From contig UQGA01000003.1 in the NCBI GenBank assembly GCA_900540495.1, forward strand, positions 55,444-119,443: a DNA stretch of 64,000 nt, written 5' to 3'. A program made the translations under genes and the position numbers. The notes beneath the pieces were generated by a model. That model was not told the DNA's origin. It worked only from the letters and a program-made list of their open reading frames with translations, and did no database searches. Origin of the DNA: an uncultured Eubacteriales bacterium. Its GTDB lineage: Bacteria; Bacillota; Clostridia; Christensenellales; CAG-138. Below, piece by piece: positions 33,876 to 42,690 of the stretch. Every line of letters starts with the position of its first letter. The stretch's first letter is position 1.

Positions 33876-35231
33876 TTAATAAATGGTCATGCCTTCCTTC
33901 GAAAACACGAGGATCTGGTAATTTCCACCAAAGCAATCGACGATGCCGCGCACGTCGATCGTCCTGCCCTCGAGCGTCTCCTCCTCCAGCAGGTCGGACG
34001 CCCCGCTCTCAAGGCGGATCGTGACGGACACGCCTTCCGACTCGCACAGCAGCGTCGCCTCGCCATCCGTTTCAGACCCCCCAGAAACCTGCTGAACCAG
34101 AAGGCCTTCCATCGAAACGGAGGTGTGCAGCGCCAGTTCAGCGACGGCATATTCCGACCGGTCCCCTTCGGTATCCAGCACGACGCGGCCGTTGACAAAC
34201 TCGTCGGCCGTCATGGGCGCATAGGCCGGCGCATAGCCCTCGCCGAGCTTTTGGAGGTTATCGGGATCGTCGGGACGCATCTGCCGGTAGGAGACTCCGG
34301 CCACCTGATAGGTGTCGCCTGCTTCGTAATACTGCATCGTGCCGACCACGCGAGTCAGGTTGCCCACCGTCAGCGCATCCAGTCCGCCGCCGGAAAGCGA
34401 ATACCCATAGTAGACGAGGATGCCGTAATAACGCTCCGTCTCCTCGTCGAAGTCCTCGACATAGACGCAGTTGAAGCCGTTCATCGTAACGACGCCTTCA
34501 AAGGCAACCTTCACCCCGTCGTAGGCGGCGGCGTTGAGACGCAATTCCTTGAGCGTAAGCTCGACGGCGTCGCCATAGTAGAAGTCAGGATCCGGTTCGC
34601 CGGAGTAGATGTTGCGTCCAAACGCCTTGGCCTGTTCGATGGCGGCCATACAGGTATCGCCGTATCGGTTGTTGGCCGAAGAAGACGCAATGCCAAGTCC
34701 GTTCTGGAGCAGTTCAATGTTGAGGTTTCGGTAGGGTTCGGCATTATCCGTTCTGTACCATACCCATACCAGATACCGCTCGCCCGTGGAATCAAGGTTC
34801 CAGCGCCCGTCGTCCGATTCGATGAGGATTGAAGTGGCTTCGGACAGCCGCTCGCGCGTATACGCAGCGGCCGCCTTGCCGTACTCCTCCACCTTGCCGG
34901 TAATCTCCGGGGTGTTGACGGCCAGATAGCGCGCCTTGAGCACCCCGGAGGAAACCACATCGGTCGGAACGAAGAAGTGCGTCGTATCCCCGTCCACAAA
35001 GCCCTTGACCGTGACCGCCTCCTTAAGGGTCTCCCCTTCCGCATCGGGCTGCACCGCAACCGCATAATCTATCTCCTCAAGCGGCGTTGCGGCAGCATCC
35101 GCACCGTCCGACGGCACGGCGGCGGACGGAGACGGCTCCTCCTCCCCCTTCTGTGGCGCGCAGCCGAAGCAGCACCCGCACAGCAGGCAGACAAGCAGCA
35201 CCCAGACGATTGCGGACGACGGTCTGTTCAT
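33876..35231 (-). CDS. Thermonuclease (SNase)-domain lipoprotein
   Basis: The 451-residue extracellular lipoprotein (signal peptide ending CGCCFGC) carries a staphylococcal-nuclease-like domain at about 70-215. FVDGDTTHF supplies the metal-binding Asp. KARYLAVNTPEITGK and EYGKAAAAYTRE match the fold, and NRYGD then FGRNIYS close the domain. The usual catalytic Arg of the RLxGIDTPE motif is replaced: the segment reads KARYLAVNTPE. The C-terminal half holds two beta-rich OB-like segments. It lies 17 nt after the solute-binding protein gene and 18 nt before the module lipoprotein, all in one operon. Confidence 0.83.
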   Translation of the reverse strand: MNRPSSAIVWVLLVCLLCGCCFGCAPQKGEEEPSPSAAVPSDGADAAATPLEEIDYAVAVQPDAEGETLKEAVTVKGFVDGDTTHFFVPTDVVSSGVLKARYLAVNTPEITGKVEEYGKAAAAYTRERLSEATSILIESDDGRWNLDSTGERYLVWVWYRTDNAEPYRNLNIELLQNGLGIASSSANNRYGDTCMAAIEQAKAFGRNIYSGEPDPDFYYGDAVELTLKELRLNAAAYDGVKVAFEGVVTMNGFNCVYVEDFDEETERYYGILVYYGYSLSGGGLDALTVGNLTRVVGTMQYYEAGDTYQVAGVSYRQMRPDDPDNLQKLGEGYAPAYAPMTADEFVNGRVVLDTEGDRSEYAVAELALHTSVSMEGLLVQQVSGGSETDGEATLLCESEGVSVTIRLESGASDLLEEETLEGRTIDVRGIVDCFGGNYQILVFSKEGMTIY

Positions 35232-35248
35232 AGCAATTACCCTTCAGA

Positions 35249-36727
35249 TCAGCTGTTGTACTCGCACTCCGCAATTGCGTTGGCGAACGCATTCGCAATC
35301 ATTGCGTCCACATCGCCGTTGTCCTCGGCCGTCAGGCACTGCGCCAGCAGTGAGCCGACCTGATCGCGCGCGGTGGAGGAGCCGTTGAATGCCGGAGAGG
35401 TATAGTAGTACTCCTCCTGCTCAAGGCAGACCTTGGCGCTGAGCGCGGAGATGTAATCGCCGCCGTCAGCCTGTGCGATGAACGCGGCATACGCCTCGTT
35501 TTCCGCAACCGACTTCAGCACCGGCACATAGCCGGAAGCCATGGAGAACTCCGCCTGGAAGTCCACCGACGTGGTGAGGTACTTGACAAACAGCCAGGAA
35601 GCTACAACCTCCTGCGGGTTGGATTTCTTGAAGATGCAAACGCTCGGCCCCTGCGAAATGACCTTCTGATTGTCCGCGCTCACCTGCGGGATCGTGGCGA
35701 TGCCCACCTCGAACGGATAGGTGCCGTCCTCGCTCTTGGCCGGACGCTGATAGGTCGCGCCGGCGGAGGAACCGATGGACATATAGCTCACCGGATCGGT
35801 GGTGGAGGTGAACAGGCCGGAGGTATATGCGCCATAGAGCATCTGCGTGGTCAGATAGCCCTTCTGATACCAGTCCCGGAACTCCTTGATAAAGGCGTGG
35901 TTCGTCTCGTTGTCAAAGATGTAGTGGTCGCCCGTGGCGCTGGTGTAGCCGGAGGCATACTGTTCGCACATGGTGATGAACCAGTTGCTCTCGCTGTCAT
36001 AGCCAAGCGGGATGGACTCGGGGTCAATCTCCTTGATCTTGGCGCAGACCGCCTCCATTTCATCCCACGTCGTCGGAACGGTAAGGCCGTTCTCATCGAA
36101 GAAGGTCTTGTTGTAGTAGAGCACCTCGGTGGACTTGGAGAACGGCATGGTATACATCAGCCCGTCGCCGAACTGACGGCCTTCCTCGTAATAACCGGCG
36201 ATGAAGTCCGCCTTCTGCTCGTCGGTCAGGCCAAGGATCTCGGTGCTGCCGTCCGCGCGGGTCACTTCGATCTGGCTGTCGATCAGGCTGTCCAGCGTTG
36301 CCACCGCGCCGGCAAGATTGTACAGCGCCACGTGATCCGGATAACAGTACGCGACATTCGGCTGGTTGCCGACGGTGATCTCGGTGCTGATCTGGTCGCG
36401 CACATCGTCATAGCTGCCGACCGACTGGCTGTCGATGTGGATGTTCGGATACAGCTTGTTGAACTCTGCGATGTAGAGATCCAGCACCTCGGTCAGGTTG
36501 GCGCCCATCGTGTGGTAGAACGTAATGGTCACCTCGCTGCCGTCGTAGCCGTCCTCGGGTACGTCAAAGTTCGATACTGCGCCGGAAGCCGAATCGTCCG
36601 GGGACTGCGTGGCGCCCGAATCGTCGGCTGGCGGCTGTTCGGCCGGCTGCTGGTCGCACGCGGCCATGAACACCGCGCCGATAACCAGCAAAACTGCGAG
36701 TAACGTGGATAGAATACGTTTTTTCAT
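35249..36727 (-). CDS. Extracellular solute-binding lipoprotein of carbohydrate/glycerol-phosphate ABC importer
   Basis: The 492-residue family-1 solute-binding protein captures substrate for the permeases encoded upstream. The signal peptide ends FMAAC with a lipidated cysteine, followed by a Pro/Asp-rich linker. VTITFYHTMGANLTEVLD begins the mature domain, as in UgpB-like proteins. GLTVPTTWDEMEAVCAKIKE is the typical family segment. ATG 36727 has GGAAGGAAG upstream. A UgpB/glycerophosphodiester-type ligand is suggested by similarity only. Confidence 0.92.
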   Translation of the reverse strand: MKKRILSTLLAVLLVIGAVFMAACDQQPAEQPPADDSGATQSPDDSASGAVSNFDVPEDGYDGSEVTITFYHTMGANLTEVLDLYIAEFNKLYPNIHIDSQSVGSYDDVRDQISTEITVGNQPNVAYCYPDHVALYNLAGAVATLDSLIDSQIEVTRADGSTEILGLTDEQKADFIAGYYEEGRQFGDGLMYTMPFSKSTEVLYYNKTFFDENGLTVPTTWDEMEAVCAKIKEIDPESIPLGYDSESNWFITMCEQYASGYTSATGDHYIFDNETNHAFIKEFRDWYQKGYLTTQMLYGAYTSGLFTSTTDPVSYMSIGSSAGATYQRPAKSEDGTYPFEVGIATIPQVSADNQKVISQGPSVCIFKKSNPQEVVASWLFVKYLTTSVDFQAEFSMASGYVPVLKSVAENEAYAAFIAQADGGDYISALSAKVCLEQEEYYYTSPAFNGSSTARDQVGSLLAQCLTAEDNGDVDAMIANAFANAIAECEYNS

Positions 36728-36781
36728 TGCTTCTTCCTTCCTTTCCTTATCGTGTATTTGGGACAAAAGCCTGTTTGGGGA

Positions 36782-37678
36782 TCAGCCTTTAATGCCGCTG
36801 CGGCTCACCCCGCGCATGATGTACTTGCGCAGGAAGATGAACACGAGAAACAGCGGCGCAGACACAAGCGCGACGGCGGCCATCTGCACCGGGTAATTGA
36901 CGTCGCCGCTCGTCTCCGTAAACGCGTTGCGCAGACCGTTTGTAATCAGGCGATGCGCTTCATCGTTGGCGACCAGCCGCGGCCAGATATACGCGTTCCA
37001 GGCGCTCATCATCTTCAGGATCGTGATGGAGATGAGCGTTGGGAGCGCCAGCGGGATCATAACCTTCCACAGATACTTGAAATCGCTCGTGCCGTCCACC
37101 TTGGCGGCCAGATACAGCTCGTTGGGGATCTGCAGGAAATTCTGCCGCAGGAGATAGATGTAGAAGACGCTGACGAGGAACGGCACGATGAGGACGGTAT
37201 ACGTGTTCATCCAGCCCAGGGTCGTCACCGTGCTGTAATTGGTGATCGTAAACAGCTCGCCCGGGATCATCATGGTGGCAAGCAGGGCGGCGAACATCAG
37301 GTCGCGTCCCTTAAACTCCAACCGCGCAAACGCAAACGCGGACAGGACCGTAATGACAAGCGACAGTATTGTAGACACGATGCCGACAATCGCGGTGTTC
37401 AGAAACAGTCTTCCGAGGTTCGCCGTGTTGAACGCTTCTGCATAATTGCTCCACAACATGGACTGTGGCCAGAACGTCGGCACGCTCAGCCGATATTCCA
37501 TGAGGCTTTTGAGCGAGGAGTTGATCATCCAGTAAAACGGGAACAGGACGATCAGCGCCATGAGGAACAGAAACGCGTAATAGAATACATGCGTCAGCGC
37601 AGTGACGACTGTCTGCCGGGCGCGCTCGCTGCGCATATTGCGCACATGCATGGTTTTGATTCCATCCGGATTTGACAT
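36782..37678 (-). CDS. ABC importer permease (MalG/UgpE type)
   Basis: The 298-residue inner-membrane permease has six predicted helices. The cytoplasmic EAA loop reads ELYLAAKVDGTSDFKYLW, which docks onto the ATPase. It ends IMRGVSRSGIKG, typical of MalG/UgpE. ATG 37678 has AGGGGGG 7 nt upstream; a GTG two codons earlier is possible. It lies 12 nt after the first permease gene. Confidence 0.94.
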   Translation of the reverse strand: MSNPDGIKTMHVRNMRSERARQTVVTALTHVFYYAFLFLMALIVLFPFYWMINSSLKSLMEYRLSVPTFWPQSMLWSNYAEAFNTANLGRLFLNTAIVGIVSTILSLVITVLSAFAFARLEFKGRDLMFAALLATMMIPGELFTITNYSTVTTLGWMNTYTVLIVPFLVSVFYIYLLRQNFLQIPNELYLAAKVDGTSDFKYLWKVMIPLALPTLISITILKMMSAWNAYIWPRLVANDEAHRLITNGLRNAFTETSGDVNYPVQMAAVALVSAPLFLVFIFLRKYIMRGVSRSGIKG

Positions 37679-37690
37679 AGGCACGCCCCC

Positions 37691-38635
37691 CTAAAAGTGT
37701 ACGCGCTTCTTGCTGACCTGCAGATTCAGAAGCGTGACCGCAAGAATGATGGCGAACAGGATCAGCGCCGCTGCGCTGGCGCGCCCCTGGTTGTTGGTCG
37801 CCAGCGCATCGTAGATAAACCCGACCATGGTGTTCAGTCGGCCGGCGGCGTCCGGCGGTCCCATGGTCTCGCCGAAAATGCCGATGATGCTGGTATATTC
37901 CTTGAACCCGTCGATAAAACCGGTGATGACGACATAGGCGATCATCGGGGAGAGCAGCGGCACCGTGATGCGGGAAAAGATGCGCCGGCGGGACGTGCCG
38001 TCCACCCGGGCAGCATCGTAGTACTGCTTGTTTACGCTTTGCAGACCGCCCAGCAGGATCAGGATTTTAAACGGCAGCGCATTCCACACAATGTAGATGA
38101 TCATAACCGTAAGGTTCGCCGTATAAGTCGAACCGTAATTGATCCAGTTGACCGGTTTGCCGCCGAAAAACTCGATGATGTTGTTGATGATACCGGCCGT
38201 AACGATGATCTCGTTCTCCGTGCCGTAAAAGCTGCCAACAATGTTGAACATGGCGGCGAACACCATGCCGATGGCGATGGAGTTGGTGACATACGGCAGG
38301 AAAAATATGGTTTGCAACGGCCGTTGCAGCCATTTGATGGAGTTCAAAAATACGGCGATGAGCAGCGCCAGGATCGTGGAAATCGGAACGGTAAAGACGC
38401 ACAGCAGCACCGTGTTGCGCAGGCAGTCCACAAACCGCTGGTATTCAACGACCTTGACAAAATTGCTTACGCCGAACGAAAACACCTGCCCGCCGGCAGC
38501 CTTCAGACCGCTGTAACCCTCCAGAAAAGCCATGCGCACCGTATTGAAGATGGGCCATACGGTGAACACCAGCAGCAGGATGATGGCGGGCGACAGATAT
38601 AACCACGCCTTCCATTTCTGTTTGCTCTCAACCAT
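37691..38635 (-). CDS. ABC importer permease (MalF/UgpA type)
   Basis: The 314-residue permease opens MVESKQKWKAWLYLSPAI and carries the EAA loop KQYYDAARVDGTSRRRIF. It pairs with the MalG-type permease encoded next. The ATG at 38635 lies inside the end of the ATPase gene (8-nt overlap), so start choice and coupling are clear. A longer open frame upstream is arginine-rich and unrelated to the family. Confidence 0.94.
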   Translation of the reverse strand: MVESKQKWKAWLYLSPAIILLLVFTVWPIFNTVRMAFLEGYSGLKAAGGQVFSFGVSNFVKVVEYQRFVDCLRNTVLLCVFTVPISTILALLIAVFLNSIKWLQRPLQTIFFLPYVTNSIAIGMVFAAMFNIVGSFYGTENEIIVTAGIINNIIEFFGGKPVNWINYGSTYTANLTVMIIYIVWNALPFKILILLGGLQSVNKQYYDAARVDGTSRRRIFSRITVPLLSPMIAYVVITGFIDGFKEYTSIIGIFGETMGPPDAAGRLNTMVGFIYDALATNNQGRASAAALILFAIILAVTLLNLQVSKKRVHF

Positions 38636-39740
38636 TCTGTTCCACCTCGAAACGGATTCTCTCCTCCGTCCCCTTGCGGAAGAGGAACGTCTTGTGCGGC
38701 TTGAGTGAAAAGCGAACGGTTTCGGCCTCCGCCGCCGGACGGTTGTCCGCGTCGATGATCGAGCGGATGGTCGGGCTGATCGCCGCCGCATGATTGGAGA
38801 CGATGCTCACATCCCGGCCCATGACCTCCACGCTGCTGAGCCGGCAGGTCAGCGGCCCCTCCTCCGAAAGGATAAAACCCTCCGGACGCACACCGACGAT
38901 CACATCCCCGTCCGGCACGCCCCTGGCGGCCAGCACGCGCTCCTCTCCGATGAAAACCTGACCATCTGCAGCCCGGCCTTCGAACACGTTGATCGGCGGA
39001 GTGCCGAGGAATTTGGCCACAAACAGGTTGTCCGGATCATCGTACACATCCTGCGGCTTGCCGATCTGCTGCACAACGCCGAGTTTCATCACCACGATGA
39101 AGTCGGAAATGCTCATCGCCTCATCCTGATCGTGCGTGACGAACACGGTTGTGATCCCCGTCTCGCGCTGGATGCGGCGGATCTCTTCGCGCGTTTGGAG
39201 GCGTAAACGCGCGTCAAGGTTGGAGAGCGGCTCGTCCAGCAGAAGCACGCGCGGCATCTTGACCAGCGCGCGCGCAATGGCCACGCGCTGCTGCTGGCCG
39301 CCGGAGAGTTCGCTTGGCTTGCGGTCCAGCAGCTCGTCGATCTGTACAAGCCTGGCCGTTTCCAGCGTGCGGCGGAGCATCTCCTCCTTGCCGAGTTTGT
39401 CGGCGCCCTTGAGATTCTGCAGCGGGAAGAGGATGTTCTGCTTGACCGTCATGTGCGGATACAGCGCGTAGTTCTGGAACACCAGCCCAACGCCCCTGTT
39501 TTCCGGCGCAAGATCCGTTACATCGTCCTCCCCGAAGAAAATCTGGCCGCCCGTCGGCTTCTGGAGCCCGCAGATCATGTACAGCGTCGTGCTCTTTCCG
39601 CATCCGGACGGACCCAGCAGGCCGATCAGCTTGCCGTCTGGAATCGTGAAATTGCAGTTGCTGACCGCTACGACCTCTTCGTTGGACTTCTTGTTCCGGC
39701 TCGGGAATACCTTGGTGACGTTTCGCAATTCAACTTTCAT
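38628..39740 (-). CDS. ABC importer ATPase (MsmX/UgpC type)
   Basis: The 370-residue ATPase powers the importer. It has Walker A GPSGCGKST, signature LSGGQQQR, Walker B LLLDEPLSNLDA and the switch His in VTHDQDEA. A C-terminal TOBE/OB regulatory domain (~240-370) contains VGVRPEGF. This architecture fits multiple-sugar or glycerol-phosphate systems. The gene follows the RDD protein after a 54-nt gap without an obvious separate promoter. Confidence 0.95.
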   Translation of the reverse strand: MKVELRNVTKVFPSRNKKSNEEVVAVSNCNFTIPDGKLIGLLGPSGCGKSTTLYMICGLQKPTGGQIFFGEDDVTDLAPENRGVGLVFQNYALYPHMTVKQNILFPLQNLKGADKLGKEEMLRRTLETARLVQIDELLDRKPSELSGGQQQRVAIARALVKMPRVLLLDEPLSNLDARLRLQTREEIRRIQRETGITTVFVTHDQDEAMSISDFIVVMKLGVVQQIGKPQDVYDDPDNLFVAKFLGTPPINVFEGRAADGQVFIGEERVLAARGVPDGDVIVGVRPEGFILSEEGPLTCRLSSVEVMGRDVSIVSNHAAAISPTIRSIIDADNRPAAEAETVRFSLKPHKTFLFRKGTEERIRFEVEQNG

Positions 39741-39794
39741 ACCATCTTTTTTCCTTACTGCAAGATTTTGTGGTATTGCCGTCAGGCGTCTTTC

Positions 39795-40553
39795 TCAATA
39801 CGGCTGCCGGGCCGCGCGTTCCGCCTGCGCCTGTTCCTTGTATGCGAGCATCTCCTGCTCGCTGTCAAAAATCATCTGGCTTTCCATATCCACCACCACC
39901 GTCTGCGCAAGCAGGTCGTGGATCACGGAATTGTTTTCCGTGCGCACGAGCAGGATAATCTGCAGGAGCAACATGCCGCCCAGCACAATGAGTCCCAATA
40001 TCCCAAGGCCGCCAAAGAAGATCAGAAAACCAATGAAAACCGGGATCATGGTTTCGATCGTATACTTGCCCAGCAGCGTCCGAACAAGAAGCAGCAGCGG
40101 GCTCAGCCGCACGCCGTCGCGGCGGATCACGGCCAGCCCGAAGACCTTTTTGCCGATGGTCTGGCCGTTCCCGAACAGCAGCGGGACAAGAAACTCCAAC
40201 ACGAGGTAGGCGAATAACACGCCAAACGTAACCATGAGAACCGATAGGCGCATGACCGTGGCAAAGGTCTCCATCACGCCGGTGTCCGCCTGAATCGCCG
40301 CATAGGCGTCGTCGTAGCGCTGCCGCTCCTCGGTGCTCAGCGCACCGTATTCCTCCTCCGTAATGCTAAAGGTAATGCCATAGTCCGTTTCGTAAGCCGA
40401 ATAATACTCTTGAAGACGTTCACTGTATCCGTCGTAACCGACGAGATAAGAAATGAAAAACGCAAACCCAACCGCCAGAATACCGAGCAGGATCCAATCC
40501 AACAGATAGGCGGACGCCCGCTTCCAGACGCTTGCCTTTTGCAAATCAAACAC
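39795..40553 (-). CDS. RDD family membrane protein
   Basis: The 252-residue RDD protein has a first helix containing KRASAYLLDWILLGILAVG with the family Arg and Asp. A large hydrophilic loop (~50-95) precedes three further helices (VLMVTFGVLFAYLVLEFLVP onwards). TIGKKVFGLAV is the usual RDD segment. Function is unknown for most members; some are ion exchangers. As first gene of an importer operon it could be a membrane partner of that system. Confidence 0.85.
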   Translation of the reverse strand: MFDLQKASVWKRASAYLLDWILLGILAVGFAFFISYLVGYDGYSERLQEYYSAYETDYGITFSITEEEYGALSTEERQRYDDAYAAIQADTGVMETFATVMRLSVLMVTFGVLFAYLVLEFLVPLLFGNGQTIGKKVFGLAVIRRDGVRLSPLLLLVRTLLGKYTIETMIPVFIGFLIFFGGLGILGLIVLGGMLLLQIILLVRTENNSVIHDLLAQTVVVDMESQMIFDSEQEMLAYKEQAQAERAARQPY

Positions 40554-40662
40554 GCAGCTACCCTCTCTGCACGACGCCTTAAAAGCGTGCGTTGCGTTGC
40601 ATAGAGCCCCCGTCGAACCAAATTGGGGCGAATCATGGCTCCCAAATCAGCGGTTCAAGTCT

Positions 40663-40691
40663 ATTGTACATGGTTTGTACATACTTTTCAA
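40663..40691 (-). promoter_or_regulatory. Promoter of RDD-ABC-nuclease operon with paired TGTACA palindromes
   Basis: TTGAAA (40686-40691), spacer 17 and TACAAT (40663-40668) lie on the minus strand. Two perfect TGTACA palindromes (40665-40670, 40676-40681) overlap the -10 and the spacer, one helical turn apart, and look like a repressor site. The leader to the ATG at 40553 is about 100 nt. Confidence 0.72.
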
Positions 40692-40794
40692 TACATTTGT
40701 TTTCATTGTCCGCATTTTGCTCAAGATTTGGTCGCGCTGCACAAATTTTACTTCCGATATGCCGCATGGACGAAGGCCGATCCCCCAACGCGGG

Positions 40795-40823
40795 TTGACT
40801 TCCCAACGACAATGCTGTAATAT
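40795..40823 (+). promoter_or_regulatory. Predicted promoter of HAD phosphatase gene
   Basis: TTGACT (40795-40800), spacer 17 and TAATAT (40818-40823) lie 40 bp before the ATG at 40864. Confidence 0.75.
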
Positions 40824-40863
40824 GCAAACTACCCCACACTTTTGTGACGAGGAGGTGGCTGTC

Positions 40864-41685
40864 ATGGACAAGAAATTGCTCATCACCGATCTGGATGATA
40901 CCCTGTACGATTGGGCCGGGTTCTTTGTGCCCGCGTTCTACGCCATGGTCGATGAGATTGTAGCGATTACCGGACTTGACAGGGACGGCCTCCTGCGCGA
41001 GTATCGGCAGACGCATCAACGGCTCGGCACGGTGGAATATCCGTATGCAACGCTGAAACTGCCCTCCATCCGGCAATACTTTTCCGGCATGGACGATGCA
41101 GCCTGCAAGGCGGCGTTGCGCCCCGCCTTTTTGCGATTCAACGGCATTCGGGATAACAACCTGCGCCTGTTCCCCGGCGTTGAGGAGACGCTTGCCGCGC
41201 TTGCCGGGCGCGGCATCCCCGTCATTGGTTATACGGAGTCCTCGCAGGAGAACGGTTTCTACCGTCTGGAACGGCTGGGCATTGCAAAATACTTTCAACA
41301 TGTTTACACCTATCACAGCCGGTTCCAAAGCGGGTATGCGCCGAGCGACAAGGTCATGACCGTGCAGACGCGCAAGCCCGATACCGCCGTGCTCTTGCGT
41401 ATCTGCGAGCGAGAGCAATACGCGCCCGCCGAGGTCGTTTATGTCGGCGACAGCCTTGTCAAGGACGTCTATATGGGCAAGATGGCCGGCGTGACCGCCG
41501 TATGGGCAAATTATCCGCATGAAGACAACGACTATCGGGAAAAACTGACGGCCATCACGAGCTGGTCACAGGAGGACTGCGAGCGCGAGGCGCGGCTCAG
41601 CCGGCATCTCAGCGAGGGCGTGATCCAGCCGGATTATATCATTCACAGCTTCCCCGAAATTTTGCCCGTCGTCTTTCGGGGGTGA
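40864..41685 (+). CDS. HAD family hydrolase
   Basis: The 273-residue haloacid-dehalogenase-type phosphatase has motif I LITDLDDTLYDW (nucleophile Asp). Motif II is GYTESS, and motifs III/IV are in QTRKPDTAVL with VVYVGDSLVKDVYM. The helical cap follows motif I. ATG 40864 has GAGGAGGT upstream. The substrate is not predictable. It converges with the exonuclease gene, with 9 nt between stops. Confidence 0.9.
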   Translation: MDKKLLITDLDDTLYDWAGFFVPAFYAMVDEIVAITGLDRDGLLREYRQTHQRLGTVEYPYATLKLPSIRQYFSGMDDAACKAALRPAFLRFNGIRDNNLRLFPGVEETLAALAGRGIPVIGYTESSQENGFYRLERLGIAKYFQHVYTYHSRFQSGYAPSDKVMTVQTRKPDTAVLLRICEREQYAPAEVVYVGDSLVKDVYMGKMAGVTAVWANYPHEDNDYREKLTAITSWSQEDCEREARLSRHLSEGVIQPDYIIHSFPEILPVVFRG

Positions 41686-41694
41686 TCTCTCCCG

Positions 41695-42537
41695 TTACCG
41701 CAGGCCAACGGCGTGCAGGATCTCGCCGGTGGCCATTTTTTTGTCCTCAAAAACAAGCTCGCCAAGCGCAAAGGGCAACACGCTCCCGCCGCACAGGCGG
41801 ATCAGCGCGCGATTGCGGCATAACCGCGGAGCCGCGTCTGAAACAACGGCGCGCACCGACGGGCGGCGAATCTCTGCCGAACGCTCGAGCAGCGCATCCA
41901 GCGTGCCAAATTCGCGCAGCAGTCCGGCAGCCGTCTTTGGCCCGATGCCCCGCACGCCCCGGATATTGTCCGAAGCGTCCCCAGTCAGAGCTTTGAAGTC
42001 CGCATACTGCGCCGGAGAAACGCCGAAGCGCTCCATTACATAAGCGACATCGCACAACTGAGAATGCGCGCCGCGATAGCGTAGCACGCGTACCGTATCG
42101 GAAACGAGCTGAAAATAGTCGCTGTCGAGCGACAGGATGACGATCTCCGCCTCGCTGCTCAGGGCAAGCGTATAGGCGGCTATGAGGTCGTCTGCCTCAC
42201 AATCCGTCGTTTCCAAATGTTTGATCTCGAGATGGTTGAGCGCAGAATAAATGTCCGGCAACTGTGAAAACGGCGTCTCCTCCCCGGGCATGGCGGAAAA
42301 ATCCGGCCGATTGGCTTTATAATCCTCGTCAAGCGCGCACCGTTTATTCTCATGTTCGCCATCGAATACCACAAGCACATGGGTCACCGCAAGCATCCTG
42401 ATGGCCCGCAACAGGGCGCCGACGAACCCCAGCGTGCCGTGGACGGCGTGGCCATCCGGAGCGGTAATGCGAGCAGGCATGCCGTAAAACATCTGGAATA
42501 ACAGATTGCTGCCGTCTACGAGCAGAAGCCGTTCCAT
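41695..42537 (-). CDS. 5'-3' exonuclease (DNA polymerase I N-terminal-like)
   Basis: The 280-residue protein resembles the isolated 5'-3' exonuclease/flap endonuclease domain of DNA polymerase I. It opens LLLVDGSNLLFQMFYGMPAR. The metal-binding acidic residues are in CEADDLIAAY and SLDSDYFQL, and the helix-hairpin-helix segment reads GDASDNIRGVRGIGPKTAA. No polymerase domain follows, as in Bacillus YpcP-type proteins, which help remove RNA primers. ATG 42537 has GGAGGG 6 nt upstream. Confidence 0.93.
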   Translation of the reverse strand: MERLLLVDGSNLLFQMFYGMPARITAPDGHAVHGTLGFVGALLRAIRMLAVTHVLVVFDGEHENKRCALDEDYKANRPDFSAMPGEETPFSQLPDIYSALNHLEIKHLETTDCEADDLIAAYTLALSSEAEIVILSLDSDYFQLVSDTVRVLRYRGAHSQLCDVAYVMERFGVSPAQYADFKALTGDASDNIRGVRGIGPKTAAGLLREFGTLDALLERSAEIRRPSVRAVVSDAAPRLCRNRALIRLCGGSVLPFALGELVFEDKKMATGEILHAVGLR

Positions 42538-42598
42538 TCCCATCCCTCCATTATCTGCCGGCGCTGGAACTAACCTCCCCCACCACGCGCAGCAAATA

Positions 42599-42627
42599 AA
42601 AATACCATGTCGGAGCTGCCGTGTCAA
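42599..42627 (-). promoter_or_regulatory. Predicted promoter of exonuclease gene
   Basis: TTGACA (42622-42627), spacer 17 and TATTTT (42599-42604) lie on the minus strand. Confidence 0.72.
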
Positions 42628-42654
42628 GCCGGGTCCCGCGTCAAGGGCTGAACC

Positions 42655-42680
42655 AAAAGGACCGCCCTGTCGGGCGGTCC
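42655..42680 (-). terminator. Terminator of TetR-headed operon
   Basis: A perfect 9-bp stem GGACCGCCC / GGGCGGTCC with loop TGTC is followed by TTTTGG on the minus strand, just after the stop at 42691. Confidence 0.88.
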
Positions 42681-42690
42681 GTCGCTTGCG

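Noticed and set aside
32358..34832. 824-codon open frame antisense to the two lipoprotein genes
   Set aside because: The minus-strand genes have signal peptides, lipoboxes, ribosome sites and family domains; the plus-strand translation only reflects their repeats in antisense.
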